Shown piece after piece: positions 8,880 to 16,430 of a stretch of 64,000 bases of DNA. The stretch comes from Clostridium mediterraneense. Its GTDB lineage: Bacteria; Bacillota; Clostridia; Clostridiales; Clostridiaceae. The notes under the pieces were generated by a model. It saw only the letters and a list, made by a program, of their open reading frames with translations, was not told where the DNA came from and ran no database searches. The position numbers and the translations under genes are program-made. The DNA lies in assembly GCF_900091705.1 (NCBI RefSeq), contig NZ_LT594785.1:920119-984118 (forward strand), written 5' to 3'. Every line of letters begins with the position of its first letter. Within the stretch, counting starts at the first letter, position 1.

Positions 8880-9359
8880 ATGAATAACAAAATTAAAGAA
8901 CTCATTAGGGCGTTTGAGGAAGTTGATAGAGAATTTATAGAAGGTATTATTAAAGAAATGCTTAATGAAGGTGAGTTAGAAGTAATAGAAACAGGAGAAG
9001 GAACTATAATAACTACATTAAGAAAATTAGATAAAGAAATTCTTAGGTATTTTAAAAGTAATGTAGAATATACAATAGTAGGGGTAGCACATATAATTAA
9101 AGATTCAGATGAAATGATAAAAGATTTAGAAGATGTTTTAGAAGAAAAGTCACTAGAATACCTGATAGAGTACTTTAAAAGGCTTATGAACTTGAAGGTA
9201 TTAACAGTAAATAAAATAGGTTATGAATATGAATCGGTATTACAGGGGATTAAGGTTAAAGAAGAGTTAGATAATAAATATGCTATAAAAGTAGATATTT
9301 CAATTGAGGAAAGAGTTTTTGATTTATTGAATATTAATATTTATAAGATTATTAAATAA
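8880..9359 (+). CDS. hypothetical protein (159 aa) paired with a zincin gene
   Basis: I do not recognise this acidic, mostly helical protein. Its start ATG 8880 has an AGGAGGAGA site at 8867-8875. Visible patterns are an N-terminal helix pair (KELIRAFEEVDREFIEGIIKE, shown here only in part as RAFEEVDREFIEG), a strand-rich TIITTLRKLDKEI segment and a central EEKSLEYLIEYFKR helix. It sits 27 nt before a short metalloprotease-like gene, so the two probably form an operon between two terminators. No function can be assigned. Confidence 0.6.
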   Translation: MNNKIKELIRAFEEVDREFIEGIIKEMLNEGELEVIETGEGTIITTLRKLDKEILRYFKSNVEYTIVGVAHIIKDSDEMIKDLEDVLEEKSLEYLIEYFKRLMNLKVLTVNKIGYEYESVLQGIKVKEELDNKYAIKVDISIEERVFDLLNINIYKIIK

Positions 9360-9386
9360 TAAATTTTAAATGTGGAGTGTGGACTA

Positions 9387-10037
9387 TTGAGACTGAAATT
9401 AAGAAATTATACATCCATTATATCTGATAAAGAATTAATGGAATGCTTAGAATTATTACCTGAAAAATATAAAGAACTAGATATTTATATAAATATTTTT
9501 GGGAGCAATATAGAATATTTAAGATATTTATTAAAAAGATTTAAAATACTTACTTTTATTGCAGAGTGTATTCTTTTTATAGTAAATAAGTTTTTAAGGA
9601 CATGTATTGATGGATATTATAACATTCAGAGTAAGGAAGTATATATATTATGTGAGAATATGTATAAACTAATAGATTTATGCCTAAATAATATAGAAAA
9701 ATCTAAAGGATATGAGGAGTATAAGGAGTTTATAACTAAAGATATATTAAAATATTATAGAGAACAATGGATTAAGTATATGATTATAAATATGTTAATT
9801 CATGAATTAACTCATGCTATACAGGATAAAGAAAAAAGGTTAAGTAAAAATTGGTTAAAACGATTTTTTACCAAATGGGAAAAAAGAGAGGAAGAAATAG
9901 ATGCGATGGGAGCAACTATTGAATTTTCTACTAAGTATGAGGACAAGTTCTTAGAGATATTAAATGTAAGAGGCATAACAGCAAATCATTCAGTACAGGA
10001 GTTTAAGTATAAATATAATTTGAAAATAAGAAAATAA
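9387..10037 (+). CDS. HExxH zinc metalloprotease-like protein
   Basis: A protein of about 216 aa contains MLIHELTHAIQ, a zincin HExxH motif (His139, Glu140, His143 from the TTG start), followed about 25 residues later by EKREEEIDAMGATIEF, which can supply the third metal ligand. This layout resembles ImmA/IrrE-type and related peptidases. TTG 9387 is preferred since GGAG (9374-9377) is 9 nt upstream; GTG 9372 would swallow that site. A hydrophobic stretch (FIAECILFIVNKF, residues 57-69) could be a membrane or core helix. ImmA-like proteases often regulate mobile elements by cleaving repressors, but no repressor gene lies next to it, so the target is unknown. Confidence 0.65.
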   Translation: MRLKLRNYTSIISDKELMECLELLPEKYKELDIYINIFGSNIEYLRYLLKRFKILTFIAECILFIVNKFLRTCIDGYYNIQSKEVYILCENMYKLIDLCLNNIEKSKGYEEYKEFITKDILKYYREQWIKYMIINMLIHELTHAIQDKEKRLSKNWLKRFFTKWEKREEEIDAMGATIEFSTKYEDKFLEILNVRGITANHSVQEFKYKYNLKIRK

Positions 10038-10080
10038 AATTTAAAGGTTGCTAATTTAGTTTAGCAACCTTTAAATTATT
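10038..10080. terminator. intrinsic terminator/inverted repeat after the zincin gene
   Basis: A 17-bp perfect stem (10038-10054 with 10061-10077) has loop TTTAGT. It shares the 13-mer TTAAAGGTTGCTA with the hairpin at the left end of the element (267-279). The U-tract is weak, so it may be a terminator or a relic of an element end. Confidence 0.6.
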
Positions 10081-10187
10081 AATAATTAATGATTAGAATA
10101 ACTTTTTTGTGAATTATAATGTATAATTTAATTAGAATAGATAGTTTAAATATTATGGTGTTTTTAATCTTAATTGGGGGGGATAAA

Positions 10188-10343
10188 GTGAATAAGAAGA
10201 GTTTAAGTGAGACAAGTATCATCACTAAATATATACTTCCTGCTATAACTAATTTAGGATGGAATAAAGAATAGATAGTACAAGGGATCAGTTTTACAGA
10301 TGGAAAAATAGTAGTAAGAGAGAAAATTGTAATTAGAGGAATT
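10188..10343 (+). pseudogene. hsdR: remnant of a type I restriction enzyme R subunit (HsdR N-terminus)
   Basis: GTG 10188, preceded by a run of seven Gs (10176-10182), begins a peptide KKSLSETSIITKYILPAI...GWNKE. This matches the characteristic start of HsdR proteins (LSE-x-D-I-x-T-K-x-I-x-PA...GW). A TAG at 10272-10274 interrupts it. In the same frame it continues with GISFTDGKIVVREK, matching the next conserved HsdR segment (SFTDGKIVVRG). The nuclease PD-(D/E)xK core, the helicase domains and the hsdM/hsdS partners are absent. It is a decayed leftover of an earlier restriction cargo. Confidence 0.75.
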
Positions 10344-10595
10344 TTGAATAGGTATACGGCATGTAAAGAGATTACAAAGGAGTGGGCAGAAGTAGTAACT
10401 TATAATAATTATTATAATAAAGATACTTTTCTACAGAGATACTACGAACATATTGCTATTATAGATAGAATGGATGAGCAATTTTGCTATTTATTAAAGT
10501 TTAATTTAGATACAGAAGAAAAAGGTTATATAAGCAATAGAGATATAACCTTGGTTATAATATATTTGTGTGAAATAAGGTATAAAAAGATTTGA
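10344..10595 (+). CDS. small ORF continuing from the HsdR remnant, doubtful gene
   Basis: An 83-codon frame beginning TTG 10344 with no convincing ribosome site. It is in the same frame as the HsdR remnant and open back to 10275. The sequence (RYTACKEITKEWAEVV, then a Tyr/Asn-rich middle) does not match HsdR after residue ~50. It may be part of another decayed gene joined to the remnant by deletion. I regard expression as unlikely. Confidence 0.25.
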   Translation: MNRYTACKEITKEWAEVVTYNNYYNKDTFLQRYYEHIAIIDRMDEQFCYLLKFNLDTEEKGYISNRDITLVIIYLCEIRYKKI

Positions 10596-10630
10596 TAATA
10601 TAAATATAGTCTAGAAAAGGAATGTTAGAT

Positions 10631-12058
10631 ATGGAAAGTGCCACAAATAAATATAAAAATATATTTGATGTATTGCTGATATTTTATAATAATATAATTA
10701 TAAAAAATAGAAGAATTATGAGTATTTTTGAAAGAAGACAAAATAATTTTGAAATCATAGTAAGAGAATTTATGTGCTTTTTTCAAGAGAATGATTGTCA
10801 TAAATTATTTGAGGAGAATAGACAGAATTTAATTGATAAAATCAGTGAAATGAAGGATGTTGATGGAGAATTATATGAATTTGCATTAGTAACAGCGATT
10901 AATAATACTTTTGGTAATTATGAAGATGCTTATAAATTAGACTATGAGGATGAAACGGATGGCGAATTAGTAGTTCAATGTGAAATGCTTAATAGTGAAG
11001 AAACTGTGAATATAGGGAAGGTATATTATAAGGGGGAAGAGAGTATATTTACAAGATTTTTATCTAAATGCAATTTCCCAAGGTCAGATGATGAGATTAG
11101 TTACTCTATAGATAGTTTTATTGATAAGTTAATAATAATGAGGGAGTTAGAAACTGAAACAAGAATACAATATAATAGATTAACTTCTGAAATTACATTA
11201 GATCGTATAGCAAAATTAGAAAATTCAATAACTGTTGCGTTAGTTCCGTTTGTTGGAAGTAAGGACTATTTAAATATTAAAGAAGAAGGAATAAAATTCA
11301 CAATAAATATTAAAAATAATAAAGAAAATTTTACTCATATTAAAGATATAATGGATGAATTAAGTAAAAGAGGAGTAAATGTAGTTATTTTTCCAGAAAT
11401 GACTTTTACTTTAGAGATTAAAAGAGAACTTCAAAAATATCTAAGAAAAAATAAAAACCCTTTTGAGTTAATTGTATCAGGAAGTGTTTGGGAAAATAAA
11501 ACTAATAAGTGTTATATTTTAAATAATAAGGGACAGGTGTTGTTAGAGCAAGTGAAAGTTTATCCATTTCTTCATAGACCAGACCCAAAAATGAAAATTA
11601 AAGGAAATGGAGAAGGAATAAATATGAATGGAGAAGATGCAATTATAAATATTATTGATATAAATAAATTTGGAAGAGTTGCAACTCCGATATGTGTAGA
11701 TTTTGTTAATGAGGAATATTATAATAAATTAGCAGTTGGAGGGGTTAATGTCGCGTTAAATCCAGTTTGCACAGGCAGTTTGACTAAATTTGATTTGAAT
11801 GCAAAACAATTAGGAACTAAAAATAAGGCTACTGTTTTTATTAGTAATACTTGTATTTTTAGAAGTAACGAAAATATAGGATTTATATATGTTCCAATAA
11901 AGTTGGATGATAAGGCAATGCCTATTAATTCGTCTGAACTAATGTATAAGAGAAGGAATGAATGTAGTGATTGTACAAGAGAATGTATAAATAAAATTTG
12001 TGCTAAAATTGTTAAATTTAGTAATAATGCTTGTGTCACAGAAGAGATAATACTATAA
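10631..12058 (+). CDS. nitrilase-superfamily (CN-hydrolase) protein, possible defence effector or metabolite enzyme
   Basis: A 475-aa protein (ATG 10631, AAAAGG 10615-10620; ATG 10622 is too close). Residues ~1-185 are helical and unassigned. Residues ~190-430 show the carbon-nitrogen hydrolase fold with its triad: Glu in VIFPEMTF (E256), Lys in EQVKVYPFLH (K309) and Cys in ATPICVDFVN (C355). The catalytic Cys is usually in a GxxxCYD-like setting, so the match is at superfamily level. A C-terminal CSDCTRECINKIC cluster (about 445-460) may bind metal. The nitrilase superfamily hydrolyses nitriles and amides, and the domain occurs fused to reverse transcriptases in DRT1 defence. It is followed by winged-helix and TPR genes. 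A defence role is inferred from context. Confidence 0.75.
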   Translation: MESATNKYKNIFDVLLIFYNNIIIKNRRIMSIFERRQNNFEIIVREFMCFFQENDCHKLFEENRQNLIDKISEMKDVDGELYEFALVTAINNTFGNYEDAYKLDYEDETDGELVVQCEMLNSEETVNIGKVYYKGEESIFTRFLSKCNFPRSDDEISYSIDSFIDKLIIMRELETETRIQYNRLTSEITLDRIAKLENSITVALVPFVGSKDYLNIKEEGIKFTINIKNNKENFTHIKDIMDELSKRGVNVVIFPEMTFTLEIKRELQKYLRKNKNPFELIVSGSVWENKTNKCYILNNKGQVLLEQVKVYPFLHRPDPKMKIKGNGEGINMNGEDAIINIIDINKFGRVATPICVDFVNEEYYNKLAVGGVNVALNPVCTGSLTKFDLNAKQLGTKNKATVFISNTCIFRSNENIGFIYVPIKLDDKAMPINSSELMYKRRNECSDCTRECINKICAKIVKFSNNACVTEEIIL

Positions 12059-12165
12059 TATAATATATAAATGAACTATTAGTGAAGTAATAATGAAGTA
12101 TTTTATATTTATTAGTTTTAAACTTTAAAAAATGATAATACTAATAATAAAAGGAGGTTGGTTAT

Positions 12166-12864
12166 ATGGAAAATTTGATAAAACAAATTAAAAATGCATA
12201 TAGAAATAATTGTTTGAAAGAAATTTCTAAATTAAGTAAAAAATTCGCAAAAATGATTACTATAAATTTAATGGAGAAGAATTTTGAAGATCTTAAAGAA
12301 TTATGTTTTTATTCCGCAGATGCAAGAGAAGATATAGAAATAGAATGTAATGTAAAAAAAGATGCAAATTATTATTTAGGATATATTTATGCATACGAGA
12401 ATATAGCAAGAAGATTAATGAGGAGTGAAGAGAGTAATTTAAAGATAGAACAAATCTTAGCCCAAGATGCTAGAGCAATAAAGATAATGGCTTATTTGAA
12501 TAGTGTTAAATTTGCATCTCATAAAGAAATTGCAGAACATATAGAAATGAGCACAACTAATTTAAGTAATTTTTTTAAAAAAGAATTGATAGTAGAATCA
12601 AAAATATTTGAATCAAATAAAATTGGTAGAACTAAATACTATTATTTAACTAGTTTAGGAAAAGAATTTTTAGGTAATAAGCATTTACAAAAAGATGTAG
12701 ATAGAGTTATTAATTTGTTACAGTTAAATATTGAATCAGTAAATGTTATGAAATCAGAAAATAAAATAGAAAAGATTGATGAAAGTTTAGATTATGGATT
12801 AGGTAATTCATATGAAGAATGTTGTGATTATGAAGTTTATAGCGAAGGCGAATTAGCAGCATAG
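12166..12864 (+). CDS. winged-helix DNA-binding protein next to the nitrilase gene
   Basis: A 232-aa protein with a strong AAAGGAGG site 9-10 nt before ATG 12166. Residues 1-95 are helical. Residues ~101-170 form a MarR/ArsR-like winged helix (RAIKIMAYLNS, HKEIAEHIEMSTTNLSNFF, a basic wing IGRTKYYYLTSLGKEFL). The tail from ~175 is acidic and low-complexity. The next gene starts 11 nt downstream and the nitrilase gene ends 107 nt upstream. It could regulate the set or sense a nucleic-acid signal. No family assignment beyond the fold. Confidence 0.65.
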   Translation: MENLIKQIKNAYRNNCLKEISKLSKKFAKMITINLMEKNFEDLKELCFYSADAREDIEIECNVKKDANYYLGYIYAYENIARRLMRSEESNLKIEQILAQDARAIKIMAYLNSVKFASHKEIAEHIEMSTTNLSNFFKKELIVESKIFESNKIGRTKYYYLTSLGKEFLGNKHLQKDVDRVINLLQLNIESVNVMKSENKIEKIDESLDYGLGNSYEECCDYEVYSEGELAA

Positions 12865-12875
12865 GATGTGAGCAC

Positions 12876-14195
12876 ATGGAGAATGAACAAATTAAATTTT
12901 TAAGTTTATTATGGATGGGGTTTTCAGAGGAGTTTTTCAAAGAAAAAATAGGATCTGGTTCTGAATTTAAGAAACTTGAACAAGATGGTATTGTAATTAA
13001 ACGAAAATATCTATACGAATTAAGTAACTCAGAAGAAATGTATATAAAAATAAAAAAAGATGAAAAGGAAGATTTTCTTAATGATATTATAAATAATTAC
13101 TATTTGACAATGATTAATGATGAGAGGAGATTTAATTTAAACTCAATAATTGATAACTTACTTTTGTATTTACAATTATCAAGTGCATACTATGAATTGG
13201 AGAAATATGATTTAGCAATAGAGAATATTTTGAAAGTAGCCAAAAAAATGGTTTATTGGGGAATGAAGAATGAACTTAAAAGTTTTTTGGGTAAATTTGA
13301 CAATGTGCAAATAAATTTAAAAAATAGACGATGGATAGAGTATTTATTGGCTTTTTCCGACGTAATTATAGGTTATAATCCTAAAATTGATAAACAAAAA
13401 ATAGAAATAATTCTTACTACTTATGAGGAAAAGGATGAATTGGGATTTGAAATAAGAAATTTAAATGCGATTTACACCAGAAAATATAAAAAAGATATAG
13501 ATTTGGCTATTAAAATTCATGAAGAAAATATAGGAATTATGAGTGAATTACTAATTGGCAATAAAGAAGAAAACCTGAATATTCACATTGGAAGAAATTA
13601 CGAGAATTTATCATTATGCTATAAGGTTTTAGGCGATATTGATAGTGCTATAAAAAATATTGAAATAGCAGAGCAGTATATTGAACATTCTAATGATAAA
13701 TATGAAATATGTAAATTTTATTGTAATTTTTTAAATATTATTATGAATACAAACAAACATGAAAAAATGTTCATGAGATACTCGGAACTTTCATTAAATA
13801 TTTTAAAAGAATTTAATTATCCGGATTTATTAAGAAATATTCAAAATTTATTTGCAGATTATTTTTTAAAGAAATGTAATAGTATAGATGAGTATGTAAG
13901 ATTAAAAATAGATGTATTTGAATTAGATTCGATGTTGTATAAAGAATTTTTTGTGATGGATTTTATAGGCGTATTGAATACTTTAAGTAAAGAATTCAAT
14001 AGAATTATTATCAAAAATACAGAAGAACTTGATGTACTAATGACATACTTAAATGAAAATGGTTTTTTAAATGAATCTTATATTATAGAATGTATAAAAT
14101 GTAAAATAAAAAAAGAAAGATATGATACAATTTTCGATAAAATAGAGAATGAAGGTTTAAAAAAAATATTTAAATTAAAATTTGAATCTATTTAA
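12876..14195 (+). CDS. TPR-like helical-repeat protein in the nitrilase/wHTH set
   Basis: A 439-aa protein starting 11 nt after the wHTH gene. The N-terminal ~60 residues (FSEEFFKEKIGSGSEFKKL, then EQDGIVIKRKYLYELS) resemble a small winged helix. From ~85 it is alpha-helical repeats. Clear TPR-like units are LSSAYYELEKYDLAIENIL (about 101-119) and NYENLSLCYKVLGDIDSAIK (about 241-260). No enzyme motif, signal peptide or membrane helix was seen. TPR proteins with an N-terminal wHTH act as sensors or adaptors in several conflict systems, so this could be the sensor of a three-component set. The function is not established. Confidence 0.6.
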   Translation: MENEQIKFLSLLWMGFSEEFFKEKIGSGSEFKKLEQDGIVIKRKYLYELSNSEEMYIKIKKDEKEDFLNDIINNYYLTMINDERRFNLNSIIDNLLLYLQLSSAYYELEKYDLAIENILKVAKKMVYWGMKNELKSFLGKFDNVQINLKNRRWIEYLLAFSDVIIGYNPKIDKQKIEIILTTYEEKDELGFEIRNLNAIYTRKYKKDIDLAIKIHEENIGIMSELLIGNKEENLNIHIGRNYENLSLCYKVLGDIDSAIKNIEIAEQYIEHSNDKYEICKFYCNFLNIIMNTNKHEKMFMRYSELSLNILKEFNYPDLLRNIQNLFADYFLKKCNSIDEYVRLKIDVFELDSMLYKEFFVMDFIGVLNTLSKEFNRIIIKNTEELDVLMTYLNENGFLNESYIIECIKCKIKKERYDTIFDKIENEGLKKIFKLKFESI

Positions 14196-14222
14196 AAGTA
14201 ATTAATATTGATAAGATTAAAG

Positions 14223-14270
14223 AATGATAGGAAATTCTATGTAAGTAAAGAATGCCTATCATTTTTTTTC
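14223..14270. terminator. intrinsic terminator after the nitrilase/wHTH/TPR set
   Basis: AATGATAGG (14223-14231) pairs with CCTATCATT (14255-14263), followed by a run of eight Ts (14262-14269). Confidence 0.75.
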
Positions 14271-14683
14271 TTCTCTCTAAAATATTTGAAAAATTTTGCA
14301 ATATACTATTCTCAATAGACCAACTAATCATACTCTACCGATTTAATCAATTCTATATACATAAAATAAGAAATGGATGTCAAAGAATATCTTTGTAACA
14401 AATACAATATGTTATATAAAATAATTATAGATGGAGTGAAAAAATATAATTGAGGATTATATTGCAATAGAATTATTTTATTAAGTAGAAATCAGTTGTA
14501 AAAAATAGAAGAAATCTATTTTTAAATAAATGAGCATATTGAAATTTAAGAATAGAATATTTATGGGTAAATTGCTAAAAAAAGGTTTTGGTTATATAAT
14601 TTAAGTAGGTATAGATATATACTTACTATTTTTATGAATATTATAATTATGTTAATTATATAGAGAGTGAGTAGGGGGATAAA
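14271..14683. other. 413-bp gene-free AT-rich spacer ahead of the ABC-3C operon
   Basis: No credible coding frame, tRNA or known RNA was found here. It separates two cargo units and presumably holds the promoter for the downstream operon; TATAAT-like sequences occur around 14642-14650 but no convincing -35 box could be fixed. A GTAGGGGGA ribosome site (14671-14679) precedes TTG 14684. Confidence 0.4.
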
Positions 14684-16129
14684 TTGAGTAAATTAAAATG
14701 GTTGCATTTATCAGATTTGCATTATTGTTTTGAGGGTTATTATAGTCAGTGGGCTAGAGATAGACTTCTTGATAAAATAAAAGAATTAACAGAAATAAAA
14801 TATATATTTATTACGGGAGATCTATTGTATCAATTTAAAAATAATTTTAGTGAAATAAGTGTGTTTATAGAAGAAATCATGAATTTTACTGGAGTAGATA
14901 AAAAGAATGTGATTATAGTTCCGGGAAACCATGATTTCCCAAGGGGGACACTAAGAACAAATACCATAAAGGGATTATTAAACTCAGAAGAAAAGGTATC
15001 AGAAATTGTTTCTAAATGTGCTCAAGAAATACAAGATTTTTTGATTAATGATTACAAAAGTTTTTTTGAGTTTTATGAGAAATTGCTAGGGAAAAAAGAA
15101 AAATGGAATGAATTACATTTTATTAGTGAGTTTGATGATTGTATTATAGTGAGTCTGAATACATGTCTCATTTCAGGTCTAGAGAATGAGGAGGGGACTT
15201 TAAGTATTAATTTAGATAAATTATTTAAGGTGTTAAGAAGTATCAAAGAATCAAATAAGCCTAAAATAGCGATAGGACATCATAGTATTGAATGCTTTGA
15301 TGAGAGCGAGCGTGAGAAAATAATTCAAATGTTTGATGATTACGGAATTGACTTATATCTTTGTGGACATATGCACAAATCTAAATATAAAATATATAGT
15401 GATCAATGCAGAAGTATTCATTCTTTTGTATGTGGTGCTGGTATGGTTGATGATTATGCTGATCCATCATTTATTATTGGAGAAATAAATTTAGAATCTT
15501 ATAAATGTAATATTAAATATTATTGTTGGGATAAAGATTTAAATAAATGGTGTGAAAGTAATAATATATCTAGGAAGATGATTGATGGCGATGGAATAAA
15601 TTTTGATTTGGATAGATTAGTTGAAATTAAGGAAAAAGGAATTATTGAGATCCCTAATTCTATAGATAAGAGAATAGATGACATACTAAAAGTTAATGTA
15701 GTAGGAAGTAAGTTTCAAAAGTTTTTATTGGATTTTTGTAAAAACATACAAGAGTATAATGAAGAAGGTGAAAATACCAAGGCAGTTGATGTAGAAGAAA
15801 AATTTGAGAAAATGAGGTGTACTTTAGATTTTCAAATGGAGTTTGATAATAATGTTGAATACTTTGGTGTAATAAATAATATTTTTAAAGATCCATCATA
15901 TATTTCTTATGATAAAAAGACAGTAATTCCAGGGGTTATTCGTAGTGTATATAGAAAAGCATTTTCAATTTGCGAAAATGGAGATGAAATAATAGATAAA
16001 ATGATTGATATATTATGTGATGAATATGAAGAAATGATTAGTATTCCTAGATTAGAGTTAGAGCAATATTTCAGAACTATAATTTATTGGAGTATTGATA
16101 AATGTACTATATACAATGATAGAAAGTAG
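14684..16129 (+). CDS. ABC-3C system effector: calcineurin-like metallophosphoesterase with C-terminal domain
   Basis: A 481-aa protein starting at TTG 14684 after GGGGGA. The N-terminal ~270 residues are a complete calcineurin-type phosphoesterase: DLH (D11-H13), GDLLYQ (G45-D46), GNHDFPRG (81-84), GHHS (198-201) and GHMH (228-231), the two-metal ligand set of Mre11/SbcD-like and cyclic-nucleotide phosphodiesterase families. The C-terminal ~200 residues are helical (FQKFLLDFCKNIQEYNE and onwards), matching the arrangement in ABC-three-component systems where a variable effector carries a CTD linked to the ABC ATPase. The next two genes are a small middle component and a DUF2326-like ATPase. 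The phosphoester substrate is unknown; nucleic acid is plausible. Confidence 0.82.
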   Translation: MSKLKWLHLSDLHYCFEGYYSQWARDRLLDKIKELTEIKYIFITGDLLYQFKNNFSEISVFIEEIMNFTGVDKKNVIIVPGNHDFPRGTLRTNTIKGLLNSEEKVSEIVSKCAQEIQDFLINDYKSFFEFYEKLLGKKEKWNELHFISEFDDCIIVSLNTCLISGLENEEGTLSINLDKLFKVLRSIKESNKPKIAIGHHSIECFDESEREKIIQMFDDYGIDLYLCGHMHKSKYKIYSDQCRSIHSFVCGAGMVDDYADPSFIIGEINLESYKCNIKYYCWDKDLNKWCESNNISRKMIDGDGINFDLDRLVEIKEKGIIEIPNSIDKRIDDILKVNVVGSKFQKFLLDFCKNIQEYNEEGENTKAVDVEEKFEKMRCTLDFQMEFDNNVEYFGVINNIFKDPSYISYDKKTVIPGVIRSVYRKAFSICENGDEIIDKMIDILCDEYEEMISIPRLELEQYFRTIIYWSIDKCTIYNDRK

Positions 16130-16184
16130 AATTTATAACCCAATGGGAATATATTGTTTTATTAATAGAGAGGAGGTTAGTTGC

Positions 16185-16430
16185 TTGATAGATTGTTTTA
16201 GTATAAATAAATATCAATCTGTGGATGAAAATATACCTTATATTGCAATGAAATTATATAAATTAATTGAAAGACCCATAAGTGTAGATAAATTATTTGA
16301 GAGGTATTCTAAGATAAATGAAATAGAGTTAAGTCTAAATTTAGAAAGATTATTATTTTTAGCAATGACTTTTCTTTTCTCGATAGGATTGACAGATTTA
16401 AGTGATAACCTTGTAAGGAGGATAGGATGA
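16185..16430 (+). CDS. ABC-3C middle component
   Basis: A small helical protein of 81 aa from TTG 16185, chosen because AGGAGG (16171-16176) lies 8 nt upstream. The frame is open to 16095, overlapping the effector gene, but without a ribosome site. It runs DCFSINKYQSVDENIPYIAM, then YKLIERPISVDKLFERYSK and LERLLFLAMTFLFSIGLTDL. The last part is the usual end of middle components, a winged-helix-like unit with a hydrophobic helix then GLIDL-type strand. It overlaps the ATPase start by 4 nt (ATGA). Identification rests largely on its place between effector and ATPase. Confidence 0.7.
   Translation: MIDCFSINKYQSVDENIPYIAMKLYKLIERPISVDKLFERYSKINEIELSLNLERLLFLAMTFLFSIGLTDLSDNLVRRIG

Noticed and set aside
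10344-10595. Treating the 83-codon frame as a normal gene
   Set aside because: It has no ribosome site, is in frame with the HsdR remnant, and its residues match no part of HsdR or another family known to me; kept only as a doubtful entry.
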